Below are positions 53,870-64,000 of a stretch of DNA of 64,000 nucleotides, one piece after another (position 1 is the first letter of the stretch; each line of letters begins with the position of its first letter). The notes under the pieces were generated by a model. The model worked only from the letters and a program-made list of their open reading frames with translations. It ran no database searches and had not been told where the DNA came from. The stretch comes from Pseudophaeomoniella oleicola (taxonomy: Eukaryota; Ascomycota; Eurotiomycetes; Phaeomoniellales; Phaeomoniellaceae): contig QWDQ01000005.1 of the NCBI GenBank assembly GCA_003868215.1, forward strand, positions 665,321-729,320, in the 5' to 3' direction. Made by a program: the position numbers and the translations under genes.

Positions 53870-56139
53870 CTATGTGGCAGGTGGAGGTTCTCGAACCTCC
53901 TGGATCGAGTCGTGCGATAGGATGCGTTCCAGATCAGGTTCGGCCGATGGTGTCTTCGACTCGTCCAGCAAGGACTCGTTGTCGGCATCTTCGTCGGGAC
54001 CATCACCAATGTAATCATCCGTCAGACTTGGTTCTCTCGGTTCACCAAGTCCTAGAGATTCCACTGATTCTTCCAACACGGAATGGCCTATCGAGTCTCG
54101 GGAAATATAACTATCCCCTAGTTCATTACCATCCTCGTCTTCGGGATCTTCATCATCTTCATCGTCGCTTTCGCTATCCGCGGAGTTGAAGTCTTCAAGA
54201 CCTTGAGGTGTATCTCTCCAGTAATTGAAATCCGTAAATTCCTCACCACCTTCCTTGACCAATGTTGAAACAGGAGGAAAGAAATGGTCAACGACCTCCC
54301 GAATGTTCACATAGCTGGTTTTGTACTTGTTCAGATTGAGTAAGTCCAAAGATACTTCGGCGTTGGAATTAATGGTGAATATTCTAGATGAAGGGATGTT
54401 GACCGTTCTATAGCTTAGAGCATCCGTAAATCGATTACCAAACCCGGCGTAGAACGGATTCGTCCTTCCAGGGAAGAGACTAAGGATGTCTCGCAGACAA
54501 GCCATTTTGAAGACCTCTGGTTTCCGGAGGTAGATCTCTCTTCTTAAGGCAGCAATAGTCCGATCTGGGCTCATGATGACGGGACCTTTTGGCAATTTGT
54601 AGCCTTCTTGGTTGACTCCGTTCAAGTAAGCACGAGTGGTGTCAGCTTGACCGACGGATCGACTTGTCAGATAGAGGATGTTATACCCATTAGCCACGAT
54701 ATCAGTGTAAAGCTTTGCTACACCGATATGTGTCCAGTCACGGCCAATCATGTTCAACACTTGACCAAGAGCATCTGACTTGGTGATAGTGCCGTCAATA
54801 TCGGAAATGACGATCGGTATGTTGTCTGACCATAGATACATATAAGCCTGGCAAGTGGCTTTATTCACTGTGAAGCTCATAGTGTTAGCGCCCGACTTCA
54901 AATTGAGCGCCTTGAGCTGGTCACTCGTCAGTCGTAAAGTCTTAGCAAAGTTTTTGCTAGGCTCGTGTGGAGGTGGTGACGTCTCGGCGGTAACATCGGA
55001 CCTGGTCCGATGGTGACCCGGCTGGCTGGCGCTATATACTGTGCTTTGATCGCTGTCTGAGTGATAGCCGGGATCTGAGGCCGCATCGTTGGAAATGATT
55101 ACGTTGGATTGTAGACCTTGGAAGTTGTTCTTGCGGTTCGCCGCTTCCTTGGTCTCTTCACTGCTATAAATCCAGAGATTGCCACGATCATCGGTGCCGA
55201 TGAGAGACCCAATATCGTAGTCACCTTCGAGTTCATCTGAAAGAAGCTTACGAGCAATGACCTCGGCTCTCAGAGCGTCATCTTCGGAGCTCTTATATCC
55301 GGTCATGTCCAGCATCAAGTCGCCTGTCTCGGTGACTTTAGAGCGAATATTTGACGAAGATAGTTTTCTTGATAGGGTCATAGCTCGCTCATATGCCTCC
55401 TTTGCCCCTGGCAGAGGGGGGCTTCTAGGACGCTCTACTTGTTCGCTTTCGCTTCTTTTTAGAGCGGTCCGATCTTTTACGAAATTCTCCGCCTCGTAGT
55501 CATCAAGCGCCTTGGCCGTTACAGGTAGGATCTCTTCAGATGCAGACCGTTCTAGAGTTAGGGGAAACCCAGCCTGGTCGCCAGGCCATGAGCCTGATGC
55601 ATCGCTCGTCAGCACAGAGCTTTCGCCTGAAAGACTAGCAGCCTTTCCTCCGCCTCCGTCAGATGAAATGTCTAGGTACGACGGCTCTGGAAGGCTGGTT
55701 GATGAGACACTCGCGGGACTGCCCGAGGGTGACACCAGTGGGGACGTCTGCAGGGCTTCGGGGATAGACTCGTTGGTCTCGAAAACGAAGAAAGCTTCCC
55801 CTCCCTCTCCAAGCTTCATGGCATAGTCTTGCTTGACATCGTTGACCTTGAATTCGACCTTTTTTGGTCAGTAGTTCCCTTGGAATATGAAGGTAGGACG
55901 ACTACCTTTTTCTCATACGGCCGCAACAGTGAGAATTTGCCAAAGCGGACATGGAAGGGCGAGCAAGCCAGCGTGCCTTGCTTCCTGTCAGCATCTGGCA
56001 ACGGCCATCAATGCGTTCAATGGTACTCACCATCTTCCTGCTCAACAACAATCACGTCGATTGCACCACTGAGGGTTGCAGGGTTGATTGAATTCCACGT
56101 CTTCGTCACGGACCCACTGATGCTTCGAACGTACTGCAT
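53870..56139 (-). CDS. PAH1: Lipin-type phosphatidate phosphatase (PAH1/SMP2/Ned1)
   Basis: A 722-residue Mg-dependent phosphatidate phosphatase that makes diacylglycerol for triacylglycerol and phospholipid synthesis, at ER/nuclear membranes. Exons are 56139-56031, 55976-55906 and 55858-53870, with introns of 54 and 47 nt. The N-LIP domain is encoded across the three exons: MQYVRSISGSVTKTWNSINP, then FHVRFGKFSLLRPYEK and VEFKVNDVKQDYAMKLG. The catalytic HAD domain has the DIDGTITKSD motif (DxDxT), then the LTSRSVGQADTTRAYL and IYLRKPEVFKM blocks. The C terminus is acidic. The middle is Ser-rich and likely to be phosphorylated. The short first exons are secure because they restore the N-LIP domain in frame. 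It is divergent from the FN3 gene. Confidence 0.95.
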
Positions 56140-57147
56140 TCTTGAGGTCCAGTGGTAGGCAATAGCAAAACAAACAGTACAGGCGTCAACAGGAAACGTC
56201 GACTCGGACACAATAAAAAAAAACAACCAAAGACCCGGTTTATACAATAGTGTTGCCTAATACACCACAATCATATCGAATACGATGTTGAGAGGCTTTG
56301 GGGGTTGGAAAGATGGTTGGTTGAGAGTGGGAAGCGTTAGCAGCCGAGGTTGTACAAATTGTTGGCTTGTGATTCTAGGTTGTCGATGATGAACTGTGAT
56401 ACTGAGGAGCTAGAATCATACACATGCAACGCCGTTGGTGATGAATAAAGGAATTAGGAAGTGAGTCTGAGATCGTAGCAGTATCAAGAACTTATTGTAG
56501 GAAACAGAGAGGATATACTGGGTGAGATCTGGATGTTGAGGTTGAGGTTGAATGACGATGGAATGGGAAAGACGCATTCGGGTTACATAAGGTAAGATGA
56601 TGCAACGAGTTACTGTTCAGCAAAATGTCCTGGAGGGACCCGTAGGGAGGTTTCAGGTGCCTGACTGACTAAGGTAACCAGCCGCACTTGTACAATTTTT
56701 ACTTAGTCATTTAGGTATCCTTGGGTTGCCTTAGTTGATCTGCCACTGACAAGAGCACCGGAACTGCTTAAGGCAATAGTCACTAACTAATTCAACTACC
56801 GAACCTCTCCAATCTACCTACCTTAGGTAAGTAAGTAAGGTATCTAGGCATTGATTCTCACCAGACCGCCGGGGCTATTAACTTAGTTGCTCTTTGTCTA
56901 TTTCCTCGTTCATTCTTCGGCGGATCATATTCCCGTTCCAGATATAACGTTACTGTATTTCTCCAGCATCAGATTCCTGGTTAGGCTAAACCGCAAGTTC
57001 GTTTTGATCCATCCATTAGCCCGCCATAACTTACCCCCAGATTCATCAACTTTTTGTTCGAAACCCAACATTAGAGGGGGACAAAACCTGCCGATACCCG
57101 CAGGCCATGTACCGTGGCGTGTCGCAAACTTTTAGCATTCATTCCAA
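56140..57147. promoter_or_regulatory. Divergent promoter region, lipin / FN3 protein
   Basis: About 1 kb between divergent start codons. AAGGTA/TACCTT-type motifs recur at 56590-56850, including TACCTTAGGTAAGTAAGTAA near 56819-56838. No gene was seen. Confidence 0.45.
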
Positions 57148-60100
57148 ATGAACGCCTTCATCACCACGTCCATGGAATCTGGTGATTGGCATGTTGTGTT
57201 TGCGCACTGGGCTTCAAAGGCATACGCCTTGACCGCTCCCCAAATCACCGTCCGTGGCAGAATGGCCCTTTTCCTCGCCAGCGCAATCCTCTGGTCACTG
57301 GTCTGGTTGTTATATCGAGCATGGCAGGTCATCCAGACGCCGAATGAGGTCTTGGTTGACAAGCTCGGCTTGGATATCCCGCCGGCGCCGGAGGTTACGT
57401 TGGAAGAAATATCAGGGACGGAAGTGCAGATTACTTGGAAATTACCTGACGTTCAGAGCTCGATACAGAAACATCTGGTACATTTAAACGGCCTGAAGGG
57501 TATGTGATCTAGGATCTTGGGTTACTTTGTATCGACGCTGATAAACATAGTGGGAGAGACGAAACGCCATGAGACTGCCATATCCATCCTCAACCTGAAG
57601 CCTGGCTCATTCTATGATGTGCGTGTTTTCACCGTTAGTGCCGCAGGCTTTCAGACACCTAGCAGACTGGTCCATATCAGAACAGCCGGATGCCCTACCA
57701 AGCAAGATCCCGATAGCGCAGCAGAGCAACTCCCCATCATCCGGACAAATGCCTTGCGGGCACCTCCTCTCCCTTCGCCATCAGCGCCAGTAATGGCACG
57801 GGAACTGAGTGGCGGCCCAATACAGGCTCGACGTACGACGATTGGCAGGAAACAGTCACCGGCCAACATGGGCCATGATATCCCCGCTTCACAAGTCGAC
57901 GACCCGACCAAATTCGGGTTTGGAGATGACGGTGACGATTCACTTGCACAACTCTCAGAGCGATTTCAGAAGATTCAGCAGGACAATGAAGCTGTCGAGG
58001 CACAAATTGCTGAAGATGATAAAGAATTTGAGGCGTCTCTGAAGGAATTGGAAGCGAAACGAGACGAATTACGGCAGAGTTTAAAGGAACGGGACGAGGC
58101 TAGCAATGATCTTAAAAAGCAAGTCCACAAGATGGAGAGTGCCAATCGGTCCGCACAGAATGAGAAATCGAAGAAAGAAAAGCTGTTACAACAAAAGGAA
58201 GCCCAAGGCAAAAAGCGTAGGGAGGATATCACAAAATGGAAAGAGCAGACGGAAGGTATGGGAGAACAGTTGTCTCGGATTGAGGAGGAAAAGAAAGCCG
58301 TCGAGGAAAACAGAAAGAAGCGCCTTGATGAGCTCAGGCAAAAGATAGAAGAGGAACAAAAAGAGGTCAAAGTACTGGACGAATCCATCAGGGAGAAAGG
58401 GACTCAAGTAAAGTATCTCGAAGAAGAGCGGAAACAGCTGCACGTAGAAGAAGAAAACGATGAAAGCAGGGAAGCGGACCGATTAGAGTTGGAGAGAGAG
58501 CGACAATGGCAAGAAAAGCTGCACAACCTCAACGCCACCTACATGTCGTTGTGCAATGCGCTGGGCTTGGCTAAATCTCAGTTCGAGGCCGCTCGAGAAA
58601 GGCTCGCGTGGTGCGAGAATGTTCGTCGTACAAACCCAGCCTTCGCGCCCATTGGACCCCTTGAGTTGGACCTGTCCCGAAAACCTTCTAAGCCGAGAAG
58701 AACGCGAACCAGAGGTTCCCTGACAAGCAACATGTCTTCCCCAAGTGGGCCATTTTCTGCCATAGATTCAGCTTTCGGCGGGATGGGTTTCACTCAAGCG
58801 CCAGTCAATCCTTCCCCTACCTTTTCCTCTGGCTCGGCTTTTTTCAACATGAGCAACGGAACAGCTCTTGGGGGTATTCCTGAACCTGCTGGATTTCAGC
58901 ATACCGAGGACATGGACATCCTCAGTGGAGGCGCACCGATGAGCCCGCGAGCGGACGCATTATTGCCTGCTAATCTTCTTGGAGACGAGGAGTCGGTAGC
59001 CGATGTCGAAGAAGGAGATTCTGCTCCAGACTCGCCTCCATCAGAGGTCAAAGGCGTGCCAAAACTTGGCCCTTCTGCCATCGGCGAGGATGTGGGAGTA
59101 CCTGGCTCACCTTCAAGTTCCTCTTCTGGACCGTCAGCAAGTCTGTTTCAAAGTCCGCGAGAATCGATGTACAATGTCAACGATTACCGTGACCCTGAAA
59201 GAAGCTCCATACGGTCCTCACAATTGTCTCCTATTCAGGCCTCTCCACCGGAAAAGGGCCAAACCGCGTCTCAGAAATTCACTGGTCTCTTCAGCTTCAA
59301 CAGACAAAGAGGTAAGACATCATCTGATGAACCACCGGCCCTAGGGAGCCTGAAACCGGGACAAAGCCAGTCCTTCCCTAGGAACTACGATGATGGCGGA
59401 GATTCTCTGAGTACCCAGCGTAGACGGAGGTTGAGCCAGGGTAATTGGGCTAACATGTCAAACTTGTTCCCTCGTACGTTCTCTGGCGAGGACAAAGAGG
59501 GTCTCACCCGCGCTACATCTACTGGACGCCGTATGCTGCCGAGCATCTTCTCATCTACCTCGAGACTCAACCCAGCCAATTATGGCAAAGAAACAACGAC
59601 CACATATGACCCATTCGGCACTCCGCCAGATGGCGCCGATCCATCGCTGTTTAGCGTACACAGAAATGATTCTTCCTCGCCAAGGCCATCGTCAGTATAC
59701 TCCTTTGATAGATTACCTCGGCCGTCTTCAGAGCGACAGCCGTTTGGGTGGGATCAGCCAGATAAATGGAACTTCCGAGGGAGTCCGCTTGGGCCAGACT
59801 GGTCTACCGCTTGGTCTCGTAGCCAATCTCGACGTCCGTCCATCCAATATGGATCCACGAGTAACCTGTCGCTCGGAGGACCACATGAGGACCTCGAGTA
59901 CTTTGACGCCCCGCGTGAACCGCCGAGGCCATTACAAGCTCCGATCGGTACACGTCCTTCCTCCTCACAACGACCGGTGACTCCGAAACTAAATCCGGCA
60001 GCCCCCAGCTTCCGGACGCTATTTTCTTCCAAGAAGCCAGATAAAGAGAAAGATAAGGCGAAGGATCTAGATGGCATTCATGAGATGACTTTGTCACATG

Positions 60101-60732
60101 AGTACTCGTTGGGAGACTCTTCGCCGCCTACGTCTCGTAAGTCTCGGGACGGCCGCTCTATCACTACATCCAATTCTATGGCCTCTGTTACAATGACCGA
60201 CTCCCACGAGTCTCTGGATCGGACGCTTTCTAGCGCTTTATCTGAAGGCACAACGCCATCGGCGCACAAAGAGAGCTTCATCCAGAAGATAACTCGCAAG
60301 TCATCCTCGACCAAGTTCAATTCTTGGAAAGACAAATCTGGCAGTCTCTTCCTTTCCTCTAGAAGTAAGAATGGCAGTGTTGGTCCCGGCGGCGAACCGT
60401 CCACTCCCAGCACTTATGAGTTTGACGAGTCGACCGAACACATCACGCCCATTAGTGAGAGCAATCTTCACCGCAGTGTCGAAAGCGGCTCCTCGTTGAC
60501 CCCTTCGTATACCCACGAGGATAGAGGAAAGGAAGGTGGTCACTCTGCTACAAAGGACAAAAGATCGAGTCTCAGCTGGAACTTCATGAGAAAGAGAGAC
60601 AGAAAGGTTGAGCAAAAGGGTACGGCGGCCAGTGAGGTCAGCGAGGCAAGTGAACTTACCAGCGCGGCCAGCGAAACTGGAGAGGAGAGTGCGCATGAGG
60701 GTGGAGTGGTCTCTGCAGATGAAGATGAGTAG
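57148..60732 (+). CDS. Membrane-anchored FN3 / coiled-coil protein, Ser-rich
   Basis: A 1177-residue protein with exons 57148-57499 and 57551-60732 (51-nt intron with a GTATGT donor). There is a hydrophobic segment at about residues 39-58 (ALFLASAILWSLVWLLYRAW), suggesting one membrane span or anchor. A fibronectin type III-like domain (about residues 75-165) follows: VTLEEISGTEVQITWKLP across the intron to LNLKPGSFYDVRVFTVSAAGF. A long coiled coil (about 270-450) is dense in Glu/Lys/Gln. The remaining 700 residues are Ser/Pro/Gly-rich and disordered, with basic patches. I know similar fungal proteins only as unnamed FN3-domain proteins, so no function is assigned. Possible roles are tethering or signalling scaffolds. 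Confidence 0.75.
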
Positions 60733-62264
60733 CCTAAGTAGGGATTTTACCTGAGACGGTGGAAGAGAAACGCGTTGTAATGGCGTGCTAGTGAGATTAG
60801 CATCAAGAATGCCATGATTACTATCGTACCTATGTGCCTAGACGAGATCGTCTCTCTCTGTTCAGCTACTTCAGCTACAAGCCAGTTTTCATATGAGGAC
60901 GCAGTAGAGTGCCATGGGGACCAGCTATGGTGCCAGAGGTACACATCGCCTTTCAGACTCGTGATAAGACATCATCACGATTGCTGCAGTTCGCGATCTG
61001 ATCTTGAATGTTATCTCATTTGATTAGTGACTGAGATCAAGAAGGGTAGCGATAGGGTCACTTTTCGGCCCCCACGGAACTGCTCTCCACTTGGTCGCAC
61101 ACTGAAAGAAGCTTGTCTCTGGGCAGCGAGCGCAGGTTGTTGAAGTTCCATCTTATGTGTGATATTTACACTACAGTGACATATTCCACGGCTCAACCTA
61201 GTGCGCATGCTTCGACATAGTCGATCCCCTTGCGGCAGGCAAGGAATTCATAGTGCAATATATGAGTGATCACCAATCAAGTTTGTTCAACCCTCGTCCA
61301 GTACAAACCGTCCGATACAAAAGAAGGAATACGAGGTGATCTACACTAATTCCCTCGCCAAGTTGTTCTAGGACACGGGTAAATCAACGATGAAACCTAT
61401 TTCCTGGCAACCTTGCCTGTGACCTTCACAGCCTTTTACCCTTTCTAACCACGTTCTCAAGGATAGATATGAGACACGCGAGATGGAAAAACCGTGATTG
61501 GCCCTCCATCCAAGCTGCGACCACTCGTTTCTTAAGCTGTACTCTCCCACCTCGTCTGGGGATGTCAATAGGGCATTGCTAAGACAGAAGATGGCGCGAA
61601 CTGACCCCTCGAGCCCATCTAGGGCACCAGCTATTGCAACCCTCTACAACCATACCGCACGCCGGCGACTCATTAGTGACCAGCCACCTGTTGTTAGGTA
61701 TGAGCGCCTGACGGCAAAATTCCAAAACACGCCTAACCATCTACTATTACCGGGTTACCCTGCAGGAACCGCTCCCTCTTGCTGCTTACTCGGTACCCTT
61801 TTAAGACTGTCGACAAAAATAGCGATAGCAAGCGTGTGATGGGAGAAGCGGGATGGCTGACCATCGCCCAGACGGTAACTTAAGTGAGCGCTCGAGAAGC
61901 TCGTATTCCCATGTCATCCAATCTTCATCTTCCGACTAAGTTGCTCTGGCTGTTAGCTTTCTTACTGTCCATTGATTTCTCACCCTCTTCTTGCTTATTT
62001 ATGCCTGCTGTTCATTTTTGCTCTCCCTCTCATTGCTTCTACCGTCCTTTTTGGCATCTTTTTATCGTGCAATTTGATCCCATCGGTTCCTACATCTCGT
62101 CTATTCCGTAGGCTTGACGCTGAGTTGGTGGAAGGAGCGATTGGCTAATCCAAGCGAAGCGCCGCATTCTTCCGGATTCATTGGGCTTCGAATACTATTC
62201 TTCACTTTTCAGTATTGCTCAACTCCCTGTCAATTCGGAATACTCATTATCACTGCCGATAAAA
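60733..62264. other. Intergenic region FN3 gene / small membrane protein
   Basis: About 1.5 kb. Plus-strand frames at 61498-61839 and 61884-62111 lack recognisable features. It should contain the FN3 terminator and the promoter of the small protein; a C/T-rich stretch at 61970-62060 resembles a fungal promoter element. Confidence 0.4.
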
Positions 62265-62639
62265 ATGGCTGTTTTCTCCTTTTACCGCTCCCTCCCAACC
62301 ATCATCTTCTTTCTTCTTTCCCTCTCCCACCTAACTTTCGCTCAAATTGATCACCACTGCGACGAGCCTTGGCGTAGCGAGTACATAGCTGTCCTTGAGG
62401 GCAGAGGCTACAGCAATGCAACATTGAACAGCAAAATCCGTGCTTTGGATCGCAAGTGCACCACAAAAGCCGCTCTCATCGGGATCTTGGCGCCATTTCT
62501 TTGTGCGGTGGGAACGTTGGCGCTGTTCATGGGGGCGTTCATCCTGAGCATGAAGCAAAATAATGGCGGCATGTTTGGCGGGAACAAGGTGAAAAGGAGG
62601 GGAATCTCCATCAGAGTGGAGGGAGATGGAGGACACTGA
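62265..62639 (+). CDS. Small secreted or membrane protein, unknown
   Basis: The single-exon gene encodes 124 residues. The N terminus has a clear signal peptide-like stretch (YRSLPTIIFFLLSLSHLTFAQ). A short lumenal or external domain follows with two cysteines and an N-glycosylation sequon (SNATL). A second hydrophobic segment at about residues 72-97 (AALIGILAPFLCAVGTLALFMGAFIL) is probably a membrane span. The C terminus is short and basic. This predicts a type I membrane protein. It is preceded by AAAA before the ATG. I recognise no family. Alternatively the frame is fortuitous, but hydrophobic segments at both ends of a cysteine-bearing core in one small frame are a reasonable sign of a real gene. 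Confidence 0.55.
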   Translation: MAVFSFYRSLPTIIFFLLSLSHLTFAQIDHHCDEPWRSEYIAVLEGRGYSNATLNSKIRALDRKCTTKAALIGILAPFLCAVGTLALFMGAFILSMKQNNGGMFGGNKVKRRGISIRVEGDGGH

Positions 62640-63897
62640 GGCGGGAATTGGGAATTAGGTGTATGGCGAGAGGTCGAAATGGGTTTGTGAATGGTTAGTA
62701 TTGAGCATCAGCAATTGCAGGATATGGAAGGGAGACATCTCATCGTATCGTGAGGCGACGACAATGAGCCTACTGTGGTCGTGAACCGCCCATCGATCGA
62801 CTCCAGAAACCCATCCAATCCTACAACATTTTACACTGCGGCAATTTCGACGACGACATCGTAATGAGCCGAAACGATACGGTGAACATCCCATGCTCCT
62901 GCGATATAGCCCATCTCAGCATCTATCACGAGCAGAAAACCCAGAACCTGACCTTTTCCGAACTCCAAAAAGGGTGATATTTGCACCTGTCACCTATATC
63001 CCTTTTGAGTCTATCACTACATCGAAATCACCATCAACATCATCCGTACCATCACATCCCTCTACACGCCTTCATCCTCCCGAAACCCCATCACCTTCAC
63101 CATGTATCATCATCAGCATCAGCGTCGTTGCTCATCAATCTGTCTTTATTTCTACACACGCACAACCCCCCGTCAAGAATCAAAACCCTGCCTCTTTTCA
63201 CAAAAAGCATTCGCTGGATCAGAGGTTATACGACCCCAACCCCATCATTGCCTGTTATCCCTGCCCGGGGATCGCTTTGCTTGATCGACGATAGAAGGTC
63301 GGCATCGGAGAGGATCGAGGTTATTCTATCTATCTGTCTACCAGGGTATCGGTCTACCTCACGAACAGACGTTACGAAAACGTTGTCTCAATCTTGTTCT
63401 TTTCCTTTTGCGAGGAGGGGAAATGACGGACGCGGGGGGAAGGGATTCTGGTGACTCTGGTTGTATCACCCCAGGAGTAATGTTATTATGATGATGATTA
63501 TAGTATGCTATGAACAGAGAGAAAAATGACAAATGAGAAAAGCTGTTGTTGTCAACTTGATGGGATGGGGGCCATTTTGTCCCTTTTCCCTTCTTGATCC
63601 TTTTATGTTTACGGGAACTCCTTTGATATTAAAGTTGACATTGAACATTGTATCGCTCTGGTTCGTGTGATGTTTTGAATTGCAACTATCATATCGGGCT
63701 CCTGTCTCCCTCGCTTGATATGCTGTAGACGGGAGTGCTTCAAGTTTTGTGTGTGTGACTGTATGTATGTGTATGTGTGAAATTCGGTAGTGAAAGAAAA
63801 GAATGGTCGTTTTGACTAACAACAACATAGCATTGTAGCACATACTGATGTCTGTTGTTATACTACTTAGAGATAGAGAGAAAGATGGAGGAAAGGG

Positions 63898-63899
<2 letters not shown>
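62640..63899. other. Right-end region without a supported gene
   Basis: About 1.26 kb. Plus-strand frames at 62893-63294 and 62981-63454 overlap in different frames and encode His/Pro/Ser low-complexity sequence. No recognised domain or intron was found. A TG/TATG-rich stretch lies at 63748-63778. Confidence 0.35.

Positions 63900-63928
<29 letters not shown>
63900..63928. repeat. 29-base poly-G run, probably assembly artefact
   Basis: An uninterrupted run of G followed by G-rich, C-rich and T-rich short runs to the window end. Such a run is not seen anywhere else here and suggests low-quality contig-end sequence. Confidence 0.85.
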
Positions 63929-64000
63929 AGCGGGCCCCAGGGGGCGGGGAACGAGATATATTTGTCAGCCCCCGTTTTTTGGGGGGGGTTCGGGGAAGTA

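Noticed and set aside
61498-62111. Plus-strand frames at 61.5-62.1 kb as candidate genes
   Set aside because: No domain, signal peptide or intron support; composition is like the surrounding intergenic DNA.
62893-63454. Two overlapping frames near the right end
   Set aside because: They conflict in frame and encode His/Pro/Ser low-complexity sequence without recognised features.
1-64000. tRNA genes, rRNA, transposons, viral copies
   Set aside because: I scanned intergenic regions for tRNA B-box-like GGTTCGANTCC, terminal inverted repeats and transposase or reverse-transcriptase motifs and saw none I could support; a covariance or repeat search would be the proper test.

Overview
The window is a stretch of nuclear chromosome from a filamentous ascomycete (Pezizomycotina). 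The evidence is eukaryotic gene structure throughout: short GT-AG introns, mostly 45-65 nt, with CTAAC/CTGAC-type branch sites. The gene content also fits: a fused HIS4/his-3 type histidine gene, a HAM-2/PRO22/FAR11 STRIPAK subunit, a fungal TMA23-like G-patch protein, a COMPASS SWD1 subunit and RNA polymerase II RPB1 with its heptad tail. I cannot name the species or class from the sequence alone. No bacterial, viral or transposon genes were recognised. Both ends are cut: the left end cuts an amino-acid permease, and the right end runs into a 29-base G run that looks like assembly noise.

Layout, left to right. 0-5 kb: truncated LAT-type amino-acid permease (-), CYC2-like mitochondrial flavoprotein (+), short-chain dehydrogenase (+), dolichyldiphosphatase (-). 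5-16 kb: RWD-RBR ubiquitin ligase (+), HAM-2/FAR11 (-), ER glucosidase I (+), MMTAG2-like SR-rich protein (-). 16-25.5 kb: CRT10-like WD40 protein with a reading-frame problem (+), TDA3-like FAD oxidoreductase (-), a lone cytochrome P450 (+), CMC1 (-), UTP11 (+). 26-38 kb: TAF9 (-), a T5orf172/GIY-YIG-fold protein (+), glutamate decarboxylase (-), a TMA23-like G-patch protein (+), THG1 (-). 38-50 kb: HIS4 (-), SWD1 (-), RPB1 (+). 50-64 kb: a short conserved-looking unknown protein (-), a tandem GFA-domain protein (-), lipin/PAH1 phosphatidate phosphatase (-), a fibronectin-III/coiled-coil membrane protein (+) and a small secreted or membrane protein (+).

Most genes are housekeeping and do not form an operon or an obvious metabolic cluster. 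Loose functional pairs exist: dolichyldiphosphatase and glucosidase I both serve N-glycosylation, and SWD1 (histone H3K4 methylation at transcribed genes) shares a divergent 1.3-kb promoter region with RPB1. From the dehydrogenase at 3.0 kb to THG1 at 37.9 kb, sixteen consecutive genes alternate strictly between strands, so the promoters are divergent pairs and the 3' ends are convergent pairs. 

I did not find a clearly new biological system. The items most worth checking are the frame discontinuity in the CRT10-like gene, the soluble-looking glucosidase I ending in RDEL, the T5orf172 protein with a long unrecognised N-terminal half, the atypical donors of all three RPB1 introns, and a possible unannotated two-exon small gene at 26.2-26.6 kb. 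Intron coordinates below are my own manual splice calls. They give frame-consistent proteins in every multi-exon gene, with the exception discussed for CRT10.
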